The position numbers and the translations under genes are program-made. DNA of 64,000 bases from positions 17,137,663-17,201,662 of the forward strand of contig NC_068976.1 in assembly GCF_016808095.1 (NCBI RefSeq), in the 5' to 3' direction. Of the stretch, positions 15,702 through 29,718 are shown piece by piece. Every line of letters starts with the position of its first letter. The stretch's first letter is position 1. The notes under the pieces were generated by a model. The model did no database searches. It saw only the letters and a program-made list of their open reading frames with translations, and had not been told where the DNA came from. The DNA is from Vigna angularis. Lineage: Eukaryota > Streptophyta > Magnoliopsida > Fabales > Fabaceae.

Positions 15702-18700
15702 ATGGCAATGCAGAGCAAGAAATGCGTGCTAACAATTATCGCGCTCTTCGCTCTCTCCACTCTCATTCTCCTCTTCATCCGAACCTCTTCCGATTCCTGC
15801 AACACCGCGCTTCTTCAGCTTGGGCATTTGGAACCTTCTCAGACTCGGACCGAGTCCTCATCGGAAGCGAACTCCAATCCTCTCCAATTCATGAAGTCGA
15901 AGCTCGTTCTCATGGTTTCGCACGAACTCTCTCTCTCCGGCGGACCTCTCTTGCTCATGGAACTAGCGTTTCTGCTGCGCGCCGCCGGATCTGACGTCGT
16001 TTGGACCACCATTCAGAGGCCGCCGCAAACCGACGATGTCGTCTATGCTCTGGAGAACAAAATGCTCGATAGAGGAGTGCAGGTACTGTACTTCTCAAAC
16101 AACAAAACTTATTAGTTACGTCTTTTTTTCTTCTTACAAATAGTCTTGTAATTTGATGTAATATTCAATTTATACCTCTAGGACGCCAATTTGATCGAAT
16201 TAAAACGCTAATTAGAAGACGTTAACGAGTTTTGCTTGTTATGTATAGCTTCAGATTCGTTAGTTATTGTGTTGATAATATTTAATGTAAATATTTATTG
16301 TTCTGTTAATTAGGTCAAGTTTCAATTCTAATCAGACAAGACTAAAATATAGTGAAAATTTATTTGTACAACCAAAAGAAGGAAAAAAACGAGAGTGGAT
16401 AAATTATTATTTGTTTTGGAATGACGGTTATCTCAATCTTCACGTCTTAAATAATCCAATTTTGGTAATTCTGTATTGTAATTTTAAAATTTAACCATGT
16501 GTCGTACATGAAGAATAGTTGAGAGCGTGAACCTAAGTAGTGTGACTCTATCTACTATTTTTTTAAGAAATGTATGAGATGTAAAGAATAATGTGATGAG
16601 AAAGAGATAGACGCAACATTATTGTATACATTGTTGAATGGTTTTGTTTCGGTTACATTTGTCTGGGGTCGGTCGTCCTTCGTTGCTATGCTTCGGTTGA
16701 CCAACTCTTCAAGTAATCCTTTCATATGTGTTTCATAAAGAGGTCTATACTTTATTAGGATAGAAGAAAATGATTGTACCTGACATCAGAGTTGTATTAT
16801 TTATAGAGTTTGTGGCAATCAAGTCCATTCATTAGTTATCAATGCAGTATAATTTTAAGGAATCAAACCCAATAAGCAATAATTAATACCGTATATATTT
16901 GTAGAGCTTAAGGTAATCTGACCTATTAATACCTGATAATTGCCCATGAATGACTCCATCGGTATATTTCATATAGTACATAAGCCCCCAAGTCCGAGTA
17001 AGCTCTTTATTAAGAGAGGTGCGTAGGGATTATTATGAGCTTTATAAAAGAGGTGGCTCACGTTGTATTTAGGGAGTCTATCTTCGATGTTTTAAGTCTT
17101 CATTGCTCTATGTACGGAGCGGCGAACTCTAGGAGTTCTGGATTTGTTCCTTAGACTGAACAAAAAATGCTAAGAGTTCTCTTTGAAACTTTTTCGTCTG
17201 CAAGAGATTTTTACTCCAAAAAACATGCTTTTAAATAAAGTAAACGCTTCTATATTTATTTTTATAATGAAAAGGCATTGGAACCTGACAAAGCTGAACC
17301 TCTGCAAGAGATTTTTACTCCAAAAAATATGCTTTTAAATAAAGTAAACGCTTCAATATTTATTTTTATAATGAAAAGGCATTGGAACCTGACAAAGCTG
17401 AACCTTGTGAGTAGTTGATTGATAAGAGTTCTTTTTCGAACTTCCTGCGTTGAACAGGAATTTCTAAAGCCATTTTTCTGACTTTCCCCCGAGAGGCTTG
17501 AGGCATGAGTCATTTTTCTGACTTTCCCCGGAGCGACTTGAGGCAGGAGTCATTTATCTGACTTCCCTCTAGCGGTCCTGAGGCAGAAGTCATTTTTCTG
17601 ACTTCCCCCTAGCGGTCCTGAGGCAGAAGTCATTTTTCTGACTTCCCCCTAGCGGTCCTGAGGCAGGAGTCATTTTTCTGACTTCCCCCTAGCGGTCCTG
17701 AGGCAGGAGTCATTTTTTTGACTTCCCCCTAATGGTCCTGAGGCAGGAGTCATTTTTCTGACTTCCCCCTAACGGTCCTGAGGCAGGAGTCATTTTTCTG
17801 ACTTCCCCCTAGCGGTCCTGAGGCAGGAGTCATTTCTCTGACTTCCCCCTAGCGGTCCTGAGGCAGGAGTCATTTTTCTGACTTCCTGCGTTGAGCGGGG
17901 ATTTCTGAAGCCATTTTTCTGACTTTCCCCCGAGCGGCTTGAGGCATGAGTCATTTTTCTGACTTCCTGCGTTGAGTGGGAATTTCTGAAGCCATTTTTC
18001 TGACTTCCCCCTAGCGGTCCTGAGGCAAGAGTCATTTTTCTGACTTCCTGCGTTGAGCGGGATTTCTGAAGCTATTTTTCTGACTTTCCCCCGAGCGGCT
18101 TGAGGCATGAGTCATTTTTCTGACTTCCCCCTAGCGGTTATGAGGCAGGAGTCATTTTTCTGACTTCCTGCATTGAGCGGGGATTTCTGAAGCCATTTTT
18201 CTGACTTCCTCCTGAGCGGCCATTATAACCTGACCAAGTTGAGGTCTGAACCTTCCTGTACATAATATTTATAATTTAAAATTAAGAGTCATACAAGGTT
18301 GAACGCAGCTCTGAACCTTCCTGTGATATTTTATAATCTAAAATTAAGAGGTTGAACGCACTTATGAACCATCGTGTGCATAATATTTTTAAAATTAAGA
18401 GTTGGTAGAACCTAACAAGGTTGAACACAGTTCTATATTTTTACTCACACAAAAATATGAGAACGTTCTTGAAAGTTCTCAAAACAAAAGTCATGCCTTT
18501 AGGAATTATTACGGAATTTTTTACTCTTGTTGCAAAACCTGGTGTTATCCGATTAGCGATGTCAAGACCGAGCGCGCGTCTGGTTCTTCGTGGCTTCATG
18601 GGGATGTCGCTTGGCGCCACGGTGGGCGCCAAAATGTTTCGGTTACATTTGTCTGGGGTCGGTCGTCCTTCGTTGCTATGCTCCGATCGACCAACTCTTC

Positions 18701-21700
18701 AAGTAATCCTTGCCGATTGGTGGTTGACCTGCAGAAGACACTCTGACTATATATGTTTCATAAAGAGGTCTATATTTTATTACGATAGAAGAAGATGATT
18801 GTACCTGACATCAGTTCTATTATTTATAGAGTTTGTGGCAATCAAGTCCATTCATTAGTTATCAATGCACTATAATTTTAAGGAATCAAACCCAATAATG
18901 AATAATTAATACCGTATATTTGTAGAGCGTAAGGTAATCTGACCTATTAATACCTGATAATTGTCCATGAATGACCATTAACTCCGATCGGTATATTTCA
19001 TATAGTACAGGTTTTTTTGCAGCAGCAACATTTACAAAATATATAAGAATTTAAGCCTAAGTTTCTTTTTTTGTTGTTGCGATAAGTGTTTTTGTGTGCA
19101 TAGTGAGTCGTGACTGGTGACAGGTGCTGGATGGAAAAGATGAGAAGGGCGTGGACACAGCATGTAAGGCTGACTTGGTGATTTTGAATACAGCTGTGGC
19201 TGGGAAGTGGCTTGATGCTGTTCTCAAAGAGAAAGTTTTGGAGGTTCTTCCAAAGGTTTTGTGGTGGATTCATGAAATGCGAGGGCATTATTTCAAAGTG
19301 GAGTATGTTAAGCACCTCCCTTTTGTTGCAGGTGCCATGATCGATTCTTATACAACTGCTGAATACTGGAAGAATAGGACTAGGGAGAAATTACGGTATG
19401 TTTACAACTTTGTTATAGATTCATGTGTCGACTATGGTACTTTCTGTTTTATATGTTGTTAACTTGGTCCAATGATGTAGGATTAAAATGCCAGAAACTT
19501 ATGTTGTGCATCTTGGAAATAGCAAGGAGCTTATGGAGGTTGCGGAAGATAGTGTGGCCAAGAGGGTTCTTCGAGAACATGTTCGAGAATCTCTGGGAGT
19601 GAGGAATGATGACCTACTTTTTGCCATCATAAATAGTATGATCCTACTCTGGTTCAAATATTTACATGCTTTTTTTTACTGTAATTCTGCTTCAATTATT
19701 TATAAAAGATGTGGAAGCTAAGCTATTTCATGGAGCTTCGAACATCTGCACATTTAAACCTTACTCATGCTTAGCTGAACACCGTGATAGTTTCTTGGCA
19801 TTTATAAGGAAGAGCTCTAAAATTAATAATTTTCTTGATTTCCATAATTGTGTTTCTGATAGTTTTTTTGTCATTTGCCTTTAGCTGTATTTGTCTTGCG
19901 GATTGATCCATTATATTTTCACGTCGAACTCAGTTTTGCTCATTGCTGCATGGATTAAGATAGCTAACCACAGTCATAACTGTTTCCTACGGGTACATGT
20001 ATGTGAAGTAAGAGAGAGTGAGATTGGCAATATAAGAATGTAGTAGGGATAACAAAGGAGATTGAGGTGATTCCAATTGTTCTTTTTTTTTTCTTCATTT
20101 AATTTAATACATTACAAAATAAACATAAATTGTTGTAGGATTCTTCCAGAGCTTTTCCAGCAATCTGGTGGAGTGAGATTAATTATGTACTTTTTGCCAC
20201 CGTATAGTATCATCTCTTCCCTCTGTGTTTAGTTACCACCCATATGCACTTAATATGCCAATTTAGTTCACTATATTTGATTTTGTCACATCTAACTCAT
20301 TCTCTGCTAGCAATTAGCAAGTGCGTGACTTTTACAACCTAATTTCCTTTGTTGTGGAAGGGAACAGGGAGGAACTGATTGACGCTAACGGAGAGCTCTA
20401 GCATGATGTTTCTGGCGTTTTCTATAGTTTGCCTTTAGCAATATTTGTTCTGTAATAACTTGACCTTTTACAACTGTTTGTCAAATTTGGTTTTTCTCAT
20501 TGCATATGAATTAGGATGGCAAACCATTGTCATAATCATTCCCAATGTGGAGTGAGAAAGCATGGGATTAGTGATAGTCGAGGGTTAGTTTAGGGTATGA
20601 AAGGAGATTATGGTGATTTCACAGGTTATCTATATTTAATATATTACAAAATAAATACAAATAGTTGTAGAGCATGCTAAATTAATCTCCCCTCTGATTT
20701 ATACCCTGCCATTCATTTTGGAGATTATATTTACCATTATATAATTTTGAGCTTTAGGATGATATAATTGCAGGTGTTTCACGTGGTAAAGGGCAGGATT
20801 TATTTCTTGGAGCCTTTTATGAATGTTTGCTGCTCATCAAGGAGAAGAAACTGCAAGTGCCATCTTTGCATGCTGTAGTTGTAGGGAGTGATATGCATGC
20901 CCACACGAAGCTTGAAACAGAATTGCGTCAGTTTGTCATGGAGAAAAAAATCCAGGACCGTGTTCACTTTGTTAACAAAACATTGGCAGTGGCTCCTTAC
21001 CTGGCTTCTATTGATGTTCTTGTTCAGAATTCTCAGGTATCTTTTAATATACCCTGTTATGTTGAGTATGAAACAGAATTTGTTCACTCTATTGTTTTTG
21101 CTAATTTCTCCTGAACCACCTATAAGTGTTCTACACTTAGCAAGACCCTTTTTTAAAAAGATTTGTTTTCAGCTTCCATGCAAGTCTTAATGCTAAGATC
21201 AGTGACGAGGGACCCGGAGAGAGACTCCGAAGGTCCTAGTCTTGTTTAAGTTTAATGCTTCACACTTCTGGAAAACAACAATAAGTTTTGCATTGTTACT
21301 ATAGTAGCTTTATGATTTTGTTATCCAACTTCATGAAATATTATGTTATTTCTAAATCTGTTTCTCTTTATATTAGGGTAGGGGAGAATGTTTTGGGAGG
21401 ATAACCATTGAAGCAATGGCATTTCGCTTGCCTGTACTTGTAAGTATAATTTTCCTTGTCAATACTTATTTCCTTCTATATATTTTTTGGTTATAATTCC
21501 TGTAGTAACGTCCAATATGCTATATATGCTACTGTGCTCATTTTTCTCTTAAATATATCCGATGTTACTGTATTATTGATTTCACTATTTCAAGTTTCAT
21601 TAGTCTTTGTACTTCTTATTCATACATTTAAGTTACTTATTTTATTTTTTCAAATTTTACCGTCCCTCTCTTTTCAACTTTCTCTTGTAATGATTTTCCC

Positions 21701-22191
21701 AAGATTATTTAAAGAAGAGCTGAGAAGTGTTTTAGGGGTTTTGCAAATTGTGTCAAAAAAAATTCTATACAGGTCTCTGTGTACTTCTATATTTTACACA
21801 TGTTTAGGAATATAGTTTAGCACCTTTTAACAATTTAATTAGGGTCTGGTAAGTTCATTAATGAGAGTAGAAGTCATTTTATTTTGGCATGTATATTATT
21901 ATGTCATATTTTCCTTTGACATTTTTTTTTTATCTTTAACAATAATCCCAGGGAACTACAGCTGGGGGCACCATGGAGATTGTGGTGAATGGGACAACTG
22001 GTTTGCTGCACCCCATTGGAAAAGCAGGTGTGACACCTCTTGCAAAAAACATGATGAATTTGGCAACTCATGTTGAGAAGAGGCTCACTATGGGAAAGAA
22101 AGGATATGAGAGAGTGAAGGAGAGGTTTCTAGAGCCTCATATGTCACAGAGAATTGCATTGGTTCTGAAGGATGTGCTACGGAAAGGGTAA
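15702..22191 (+). CDS. Golgi-type GT4 family glycosyltransferase
   Basis: Six exons, 15702-16082, 19124-19395, 19481-19635, 20774-21036, 21377-21439 and 21952-22191, give 457 aa. Residues ~7-27 (CVLTIIALFALSTLILLFI) form one hydrophobic segment, expected to be a type II signal anchor. The N-terminal GT-B domain includes LVLMVSHELSLSGGPLLLME. The C-terminal GT4 domain includes GRGECFGRITIEAMAFRLPV, which carries the EX7E motif of retaining GT4 enzymes, then GTTAGGTMEIV. It resembles the Arabidopsis pair At1g19710/At1g75420, annotated as UDP-glycosyltransferase superfamily; donor and acceptor are not known to me. ATG 15702 is the first in frame; an in-frame ATG follows two codons later. Intron 1 is about 3 kb only because a retroelement sits in it. 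Intron 3 contains an old diverged duplication. Confidence 0.9.
16645..16980 (-). repeat. 3' LTR of the intronic element (minus orientation)
   Basis: 336-bp LTR ending TATAGTACA on the plus strand. Compared with its partner it lacks an internal block near 16723 that in the partner begins GCCGATTGGTGG. Small substitutions elsewhere show the insertion is not very recent. Confidence 0.88.
17198..17405. repeat. ~107-bp tandem duplication inside the retroelement
   Basis: Two adjacent copies begin GCAAGAGATTTTTACTCC, at about 17199 and 17306, and run to CAAAGCTGAACCT. They are nearly identical. They sit just left of the 40-bp repeat array. Confidence 0.85.
17440..18217. repeat. Array of ~40-bp repeats with interleaved monomer types
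   Basis: About 19 units of 40-41 bp fill the interior of the retroelement. Three monomer types share the ending CATTTTTCTG: type A (ACTTCCCCCTAGCGGTCCTG start), type B (ACTTCCTGCGTTGAGCGG start) and type C (ACTTTCCCCCGAGCGGCTTG start). Eight type-A units run head to tail from 17561 to 17880; outside that block A, B and C alternate. Units have no spacers, so this is a minisatellite and not a CRISPR array. Reverse-strand open frames through it are a by-product of the repeat. Confidence 0.92.
18635..19009 (-). repeat. 5' LTR of the intronic element (minus orientation)
   Basis: 375-bp LTR, the longer and apparently more complete copy. It begins TGTTTCGGTTAC on the plus strand, immediately after GGCGCCAAAA, and ends TATAGTACA before the GGTTT target duplication. 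Confidence 0.88.
19865..20690 (+). repeat. Old diverged duplication within GT4 intron 3
   Basis: A block from about 19868 (TTTGCCTTTAGC... CTCATTGC... TACAAAATAAA) recurs in the same order from about 20430, with many substitutions and indels. It lies wholly in intron sequence and has no coding content. Confidence 0.6.
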
Positions 22192-23484
22192 CCACAATTA
22201 AATCAACCAGCTTAGGCATTTTTTCTGTTCTAAAATTGTAAATTCTACAGGATGGAGAGAATGTCATGACAAGAGTGAATTGTATACCATTGTTCCTCAT
22301 TTCATATGTAGCATATGCTGTAAGAAACTGTCTATTTATAGGCTTTTGATACACATCTACACATTATATTCTTTAATTTTCTATATCAATTGTTCAGATT
22401 ATTTATTGGTTTTATCCTTCAGTAATTACTCAGAAGAAAAAAAGAACTGGATCCATTATTTTCCTAGTTTTGGATATTTCTTGTCTTGAAAGGCACCTTT
22501 CCATAAACTTACAGGTCACACATAATAATTATAATTTTAAAAAAATTAAATATTATTTCATTGTCAAGTTCAGATAATGTGACTAAACCTTTTTTATTCA
22601 AATAATTCACAAAAAAATTATATTATAGTACTGTTGAAGTAAATTTTTACACTATAAAAGTTCGTTTTCTTTTCTCTTTTACATAAAAGCAATCTTTCAG
22701 TAATATATCTTTGTTACAGTAGATAAAATCTCATTTATGATCTCACCCCAACATTCTTTATTAGAATTTAATTACAATATATAGTGACAGAGAGGGGAAT
22801 GCCCCTCCCACACAAAGAGGAAGTCTGTCTACCATACATAATAGTCCTATTGAATTAACAGTTATTAATATATGTACTTATTTAAATTATTAAAATATCT
22901 CTACTTTGTTAAATAATCTAAAAAAACCATATGAACTATTTAATTTTTTATTTCTTTTATAATTATTTAATAATTTTAGTTGTTATTTCTATATAATTAT
23001 TTTTTTAAAAATTTAATATTATGAACAAAAAAGTGTTGTGTATAGCTCTAACTTTTAATATTTAATAATACAATATTTTATTTATTATAATTTTAAAAAA
23101 AATTATTTAATTAACATTCGAAATAGGAAAGAAGTTTTGCAAACAAAATTTTAAAGATATTCTTATAAAGTAAATTTTGTAAACAAGTTAGTCTAATATC
23201 AAGATTGGAATAATATAAAGAGCAATAACATAATAAGATAATAATTGTTTTAGTGGATAACTTTATATTGATACCAATATAACTGTTTTTTGAAATTTTA
23301 TTATTATTATATTATATTAAAGTAAATAAATAAAGGAAGTTATTAATATAAGGTAACAAGTTTTTGATAACTTATTTAATTAACATGAGTGGTAAAGATT
23401 CTTAATTAATTTTAGTTGATAATTGATAGTAAATATTTTTCAAATACTTAATTACAATAACTAACGTTTTATATTATTTTATGA

Positions 23485-23935
23485 TACATAATTATATATT
23501 ATATATAATATATACAAGCCTTATATAAAAAATTAATTAAAAATAAAAGTCAATAATATAATAAAAAATTTCAATCTTTTAAAGATTTTATAACAAAATG
23601 AATTTTAATAAATTGCACAAAAACTTTTATCTAAAAAAATAATTATATATAATATATACAAGTCTTGTATAAAAAATTAATTAAAAATAAAAGTCAATAA
23701 TATAATAAAATTTCCAATCTTTTAAAGATTTTACAAGAAAATTGAATTTTAATAAATTGCACAAAACTTTTATGTAAAAAAATAATTGTGTGTAATGTAT
23801 ACAAGCCCTGTATAAAAAATTAATAAAAAATAAAAGTCAATAATATTATAAAATTTTCCAATCTTTTAAAGATTTTATAAGAAAATGAATTTTATAAATT
23901 GCATTTTATGTAAAATAATCTATAACAAATGAATA
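23485..23935. repeat. ~143-bp AT-rich tandem repeat, about three copies
   Basis: The word TATACAAGYC followed by TATAAAAAATTAAT recurs at 23511, 23655 and 23798, periods 144 and 143. Each unit also carries CAATCTTTTAAAGATTTTA and AATAAATTGCACAAAA. Copies diverge by several percent and the third is shortened at its end. A small local satellite with no coding content. Confidence 0.9.
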
Positions 23936-24059
23936 AAATCATTTTTTTAAGATAACTTGAATTGCAATCCATAGCAACCTATAAAATAGACTTGGGGACC
24001 AAGATATTAGGGCTAAAGGAAAATAGTTCGCATACACGACAGAGTTTGTCATTTGATAG

Positions 24060-24067
24060 TATAAAAA
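24060..24067 (+). promoter_or_regulatory. TATA box of the RPT4 gene
   Basis: TATAAAAA lies 65 bases before the ATG, giving a predicted start near 24090 and a leader of about 35 nt. The position is standard for a plant core promoter. Confidence 0.55.
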
Positions 24068-24124
24068 GCTATTTCAATCCCTTTTTCTGATTTCAGATTT
24101 TGGTTATAGCGAGTAACACTAACA

Positions 24125-27020
<2,896 letters not shown>

Positions 27021-27225
27021 ACTATTATGAAATTCTTATTCATGAATATCTAGGCAGTACATCTTGAGTCACATTCTTCGTGCAATTAGGTTTTGAATTG
27101 AATTATTTTTTGTTTTCTTTTAGATCATGCTCTACATTATTTATATCACTGATCTTTGAATTGGTTCCTCTCCCCATTTATTGTTGAAGATCCTCATTGA
27201 GTGAAATTCTGTTCCAATCTTGATC

Positions 27226-27231
27226 AATAAA
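27226..27231 (+). terminator. Possible RPT4 polyadenylation signal
   Basis: AATAAA 206 bases after the stop codon, in a T-rich context. Suggested by position only. Confidence 0.35.
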
Positions 27232-28660
27232 TCTGATTTGATGCTTAATTGCTGTGACAGGTTATGTACTACTAATTACGGCCGGCAACAATCTAATATT
27301 GAGTTGGAATTTAGTTTCTCTTCAATCCAGCTAGCTAAGCTCTTTTTTATAGTTATTATACTAATTTGAGGCCTTGGTGATCTGAGTGTTGCGTTGTGAA
27401 CTCTACCTTCCGTGTAAACACTAGTGGAAAAAAAATTATTTTCCATCTTTTCTTTATATTATGGTGACATTTTTATATATATGAATATTTTTTTGCACCT
27501 TAGTTGAAATTTTAATGGATGTAGAAAGTGGTTTGTTAAGCATGTTAAAATATCAATTGATGTAAATAACTTCAAAGACTAGCTTAATGCAGTGATATTC
27601 ATAATGTTCCAACCTTCATAATCTTCCAAGCTACATTGCCAAATCTCGATTTACCGATGGAATTATATACTGATCCATTTTGAAAGAAACGGTTTTCATG
27701 ATTTTTGGGTGCGCGTTTTATAACACAACTTCAACTTTTTCAAAAATTCTTTTTTTTTTTAATTTTAGTAAGTATTGTTTTAATTTTTTTTTCTTATTAA
27801 AATCATTCTACACCCTCATAATTATTAATTTATAATTTTTATTATTACAATAGTTATATTAAAATTAAAAAAATTAAAATAAAAATAGTAATAATGAAAA
27901 TAAGAAAAACAAAAATAATAAAAATAAAAAGAAAAATAATAATATAAAATCTAATTTAATATATTTAAATATATTAAATTATTTTAAATATTAAATTAAA
28001 TTAAATAATTATTAAATTTTAAATAACAAACAAAATATTAAAAAATTTTGTGGATTTTGAAATCCATGATAATGGATTTTGACATTCGATTAACAAATTT
28101 TTTTAAAATTTTGTTTTTTTATTTATAATTTAATAATTATTTATTTTAATTTAAAATTTTAATATTATTTCATATATTTTCGTATTTTAATAATTATTAA
28201 AAAATAATTTTTATTATTATAATAATTATATAAACAAATAAAAATAAAAATAGTAAGCATTTTAAGAAATCTGATAAATCTTTTTATTGAATTTCAAAAT
28301 TTAATAGTTTTTTCATCAAATTTTAAAATTTAGTGTTGGATTTCGAAATTTAATGAAAATTAAATTAGATTTTGAAATCTATGAAGTATTTTTCTTGCGA
28401 GATATAATAAGCATTTTAGAAGAATTGAAAGTGGAGATTAAGGCTGTGTTTGCATGAACAGATAACATTGTTCAAGCGAAATTGTGGGCGATGAATTACA
28501 AATTGTGTGCTGTTCGTTTGAGAGAAAAAAGATAGATCGTCGATGATAGATTTGTGGGATACCCTCGATTTTGGTCACTCGCAAAATCGAAGAGATTTGA
28601 GTGAATTGTTGCGAAAAAATCGTATGTGCCCTTCAATTGTTACGGAACGACGAGAGTGGC

Positions 28661-28770
28661 GTAACCGGTTACAGCAGAGTCGTAACCGATTACAGCGGTA
28701 TGAAGTTTTGGCTGGCACGTAATCGGTTACGCAAACGAGTAACGGGTTACACAAATGCGTAGCCGGTTAC
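28661..28770. repeat. Cluster of five GTAACCGGTTAC-like palindromes
   Basis: Twelve-base words at 28661 (GTAACCGGTTAC), 28682 (GTAACCGATTAC), 28719 (GTAATCGGTTAC), 28739 (GTAACGGGTTAC) and 28759 (GTAGCCGGTTAC). Successive starts are 21, 37, 20 and 20 bases apart. The first word is a perfect palindrome and the others differ from it by one or two bases. Confidence 0.85.
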
Positions 28771-29718
28771 CGGGCTATACATTCATTTCCAAAGCAATTG
28801 CTGCTTCTCAATGACCAAGGTCATTTTCTTTTCCAAACTAACACCTCTTTATTTTATTTTTCAGTTTTTTGTATAATTATTTTAATATTATAATTTAAAA
28901 AGATCTACGTCTTAATAAATTAGGTATATACTTTCAACTATTTAAATTTAAAATATATTTTTTGTTGTATTTTATACTCTCAATTTCACGTGATATATAA
29001 ATATGTTATAAAATGCATTATATTTTCTAATTTATTAAAAATAAGTTGATTATTTAATTTTTATAATTTTTAAACATTAATTTTATAAATTATTCATAAT
29101 TTTTTTTCTTTATAAACATTTTTACAATTAAATATAACATTTATAAATAATATTTTATATTACTTTTATAACTAGGAGTATTTTGATAATCTTTAATTTC
29201 TAGCAATTAAACTAATTTTTAAAATCAATCACATCAATCAAATCCTAACTAATTCTCATAAACTTTACTTCCAAATCCACTCTCAATTATCCACAAATCT
29301 ATTAAAAAAAACAACTAAAAAATTACTCTCAAATCCACTCAAATCTATTCAAATCATCTTCCCCAAATACACCCAAAAGAACAAAGTCTTAGAAGGTGCA
29401 TAATGAAACGGCCTTTTTTTGGGTATGTATGATATGTGCTAGTGTAAAAAGTAAAGCATTTACATTTTAAATTAACGTGGATTCTAACCAATATAAAAGG
29501 TCCATACAGTAGGGAAACCAAATTTCTCCACCATAAAATGTGAAAGTATAGAATTGAATTGATACAGCACTCAAAAAGCTTAAAAATTACCTCAGAGTGA
29601 ACTGGAAAAGAATCGATGTTGTACCAAACATGCATTTATTAGACTGTACCATACTTTTGTACCTTCTCAAACCCATCACTACATAATTTAAATTGCAATT
29701 GCCAATCGGTAGTCCTTT

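Larger units (their letters stand above)
16640..19014 (-). mobile_element. Complete non-autonomous LTR retroelement (TRIM/LARD-like) in GT4 intron 1
   Basis: The element spans 16645-19009 and is flanked by a perfect 5-bp target duplication, GGTTT, at 16640-16644 and 19010-19014. Direct repeats 16645-16980 and 18635-19009 start TGTTTCGG and end TATAGTACA, so both have TG...CA ends. Read on the minus strand, the 5' LTR is the right copy. It is followed by TTTTGGCGCCCACCGTGG (18617-18634), which looks like the primer-site region after many plant LTRs. The opposite end has a G-rich polypurine-like tract, CTTGGGGGCTTA, just before the other LTR. The 1.65-kb interior has no gag or pol, only tandem repeats. 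The left LTR lacks about 40 bp present in the right. The element lies antisense to the host gene. Confidence 0.9.
22192..24124. other. Intergenic spacer between GT4 and RPT4
   Basis: GT4 3' region, then strongly AT-rich sequence from about 22500. The only clear structure is the ~143-bp tandem repeat at 23485-23935. The last 150 bases form the RPT4 promoter and leader. Confidence 0.65.
27021..29718. other. Intergenic spacer between RPT4 and the TLC gene
   Basis: After the RPT4 3' region, 27750-28430 is almost pure A/T with decayed GGATTTTGAAATCC-type words. 28437-28790 changes sharply to balanced composition and carries a cluster of palindromic GTAACCGGTTAC words. 28800-29390 is AT-rich again. 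The balanced block looks like a transposable-element relic, but I could not define its ends. Confidence 0.55.

Noticed and set aside
17790..18108. Repetitive minus-strand open frames (SQKNDSCLRTARGKSEK units)
   Set aside because: These come from the 40-bp array, whose units happen to lack stops in those frames. No start context or homology supports a protein.
17440..18217. CRISPR-like regularly spaced repeats
   Set aside because: Units abut without unique spacers and the host is a plant; it is a minisatellite within a retroelement.
18402..18746. Plus-strand ORFs at the right side of the intronic retroelement
   Set aside because: They overlap the LTR and PBS-like region of an element that is read on the other strand, and show no gag or pol similarity.
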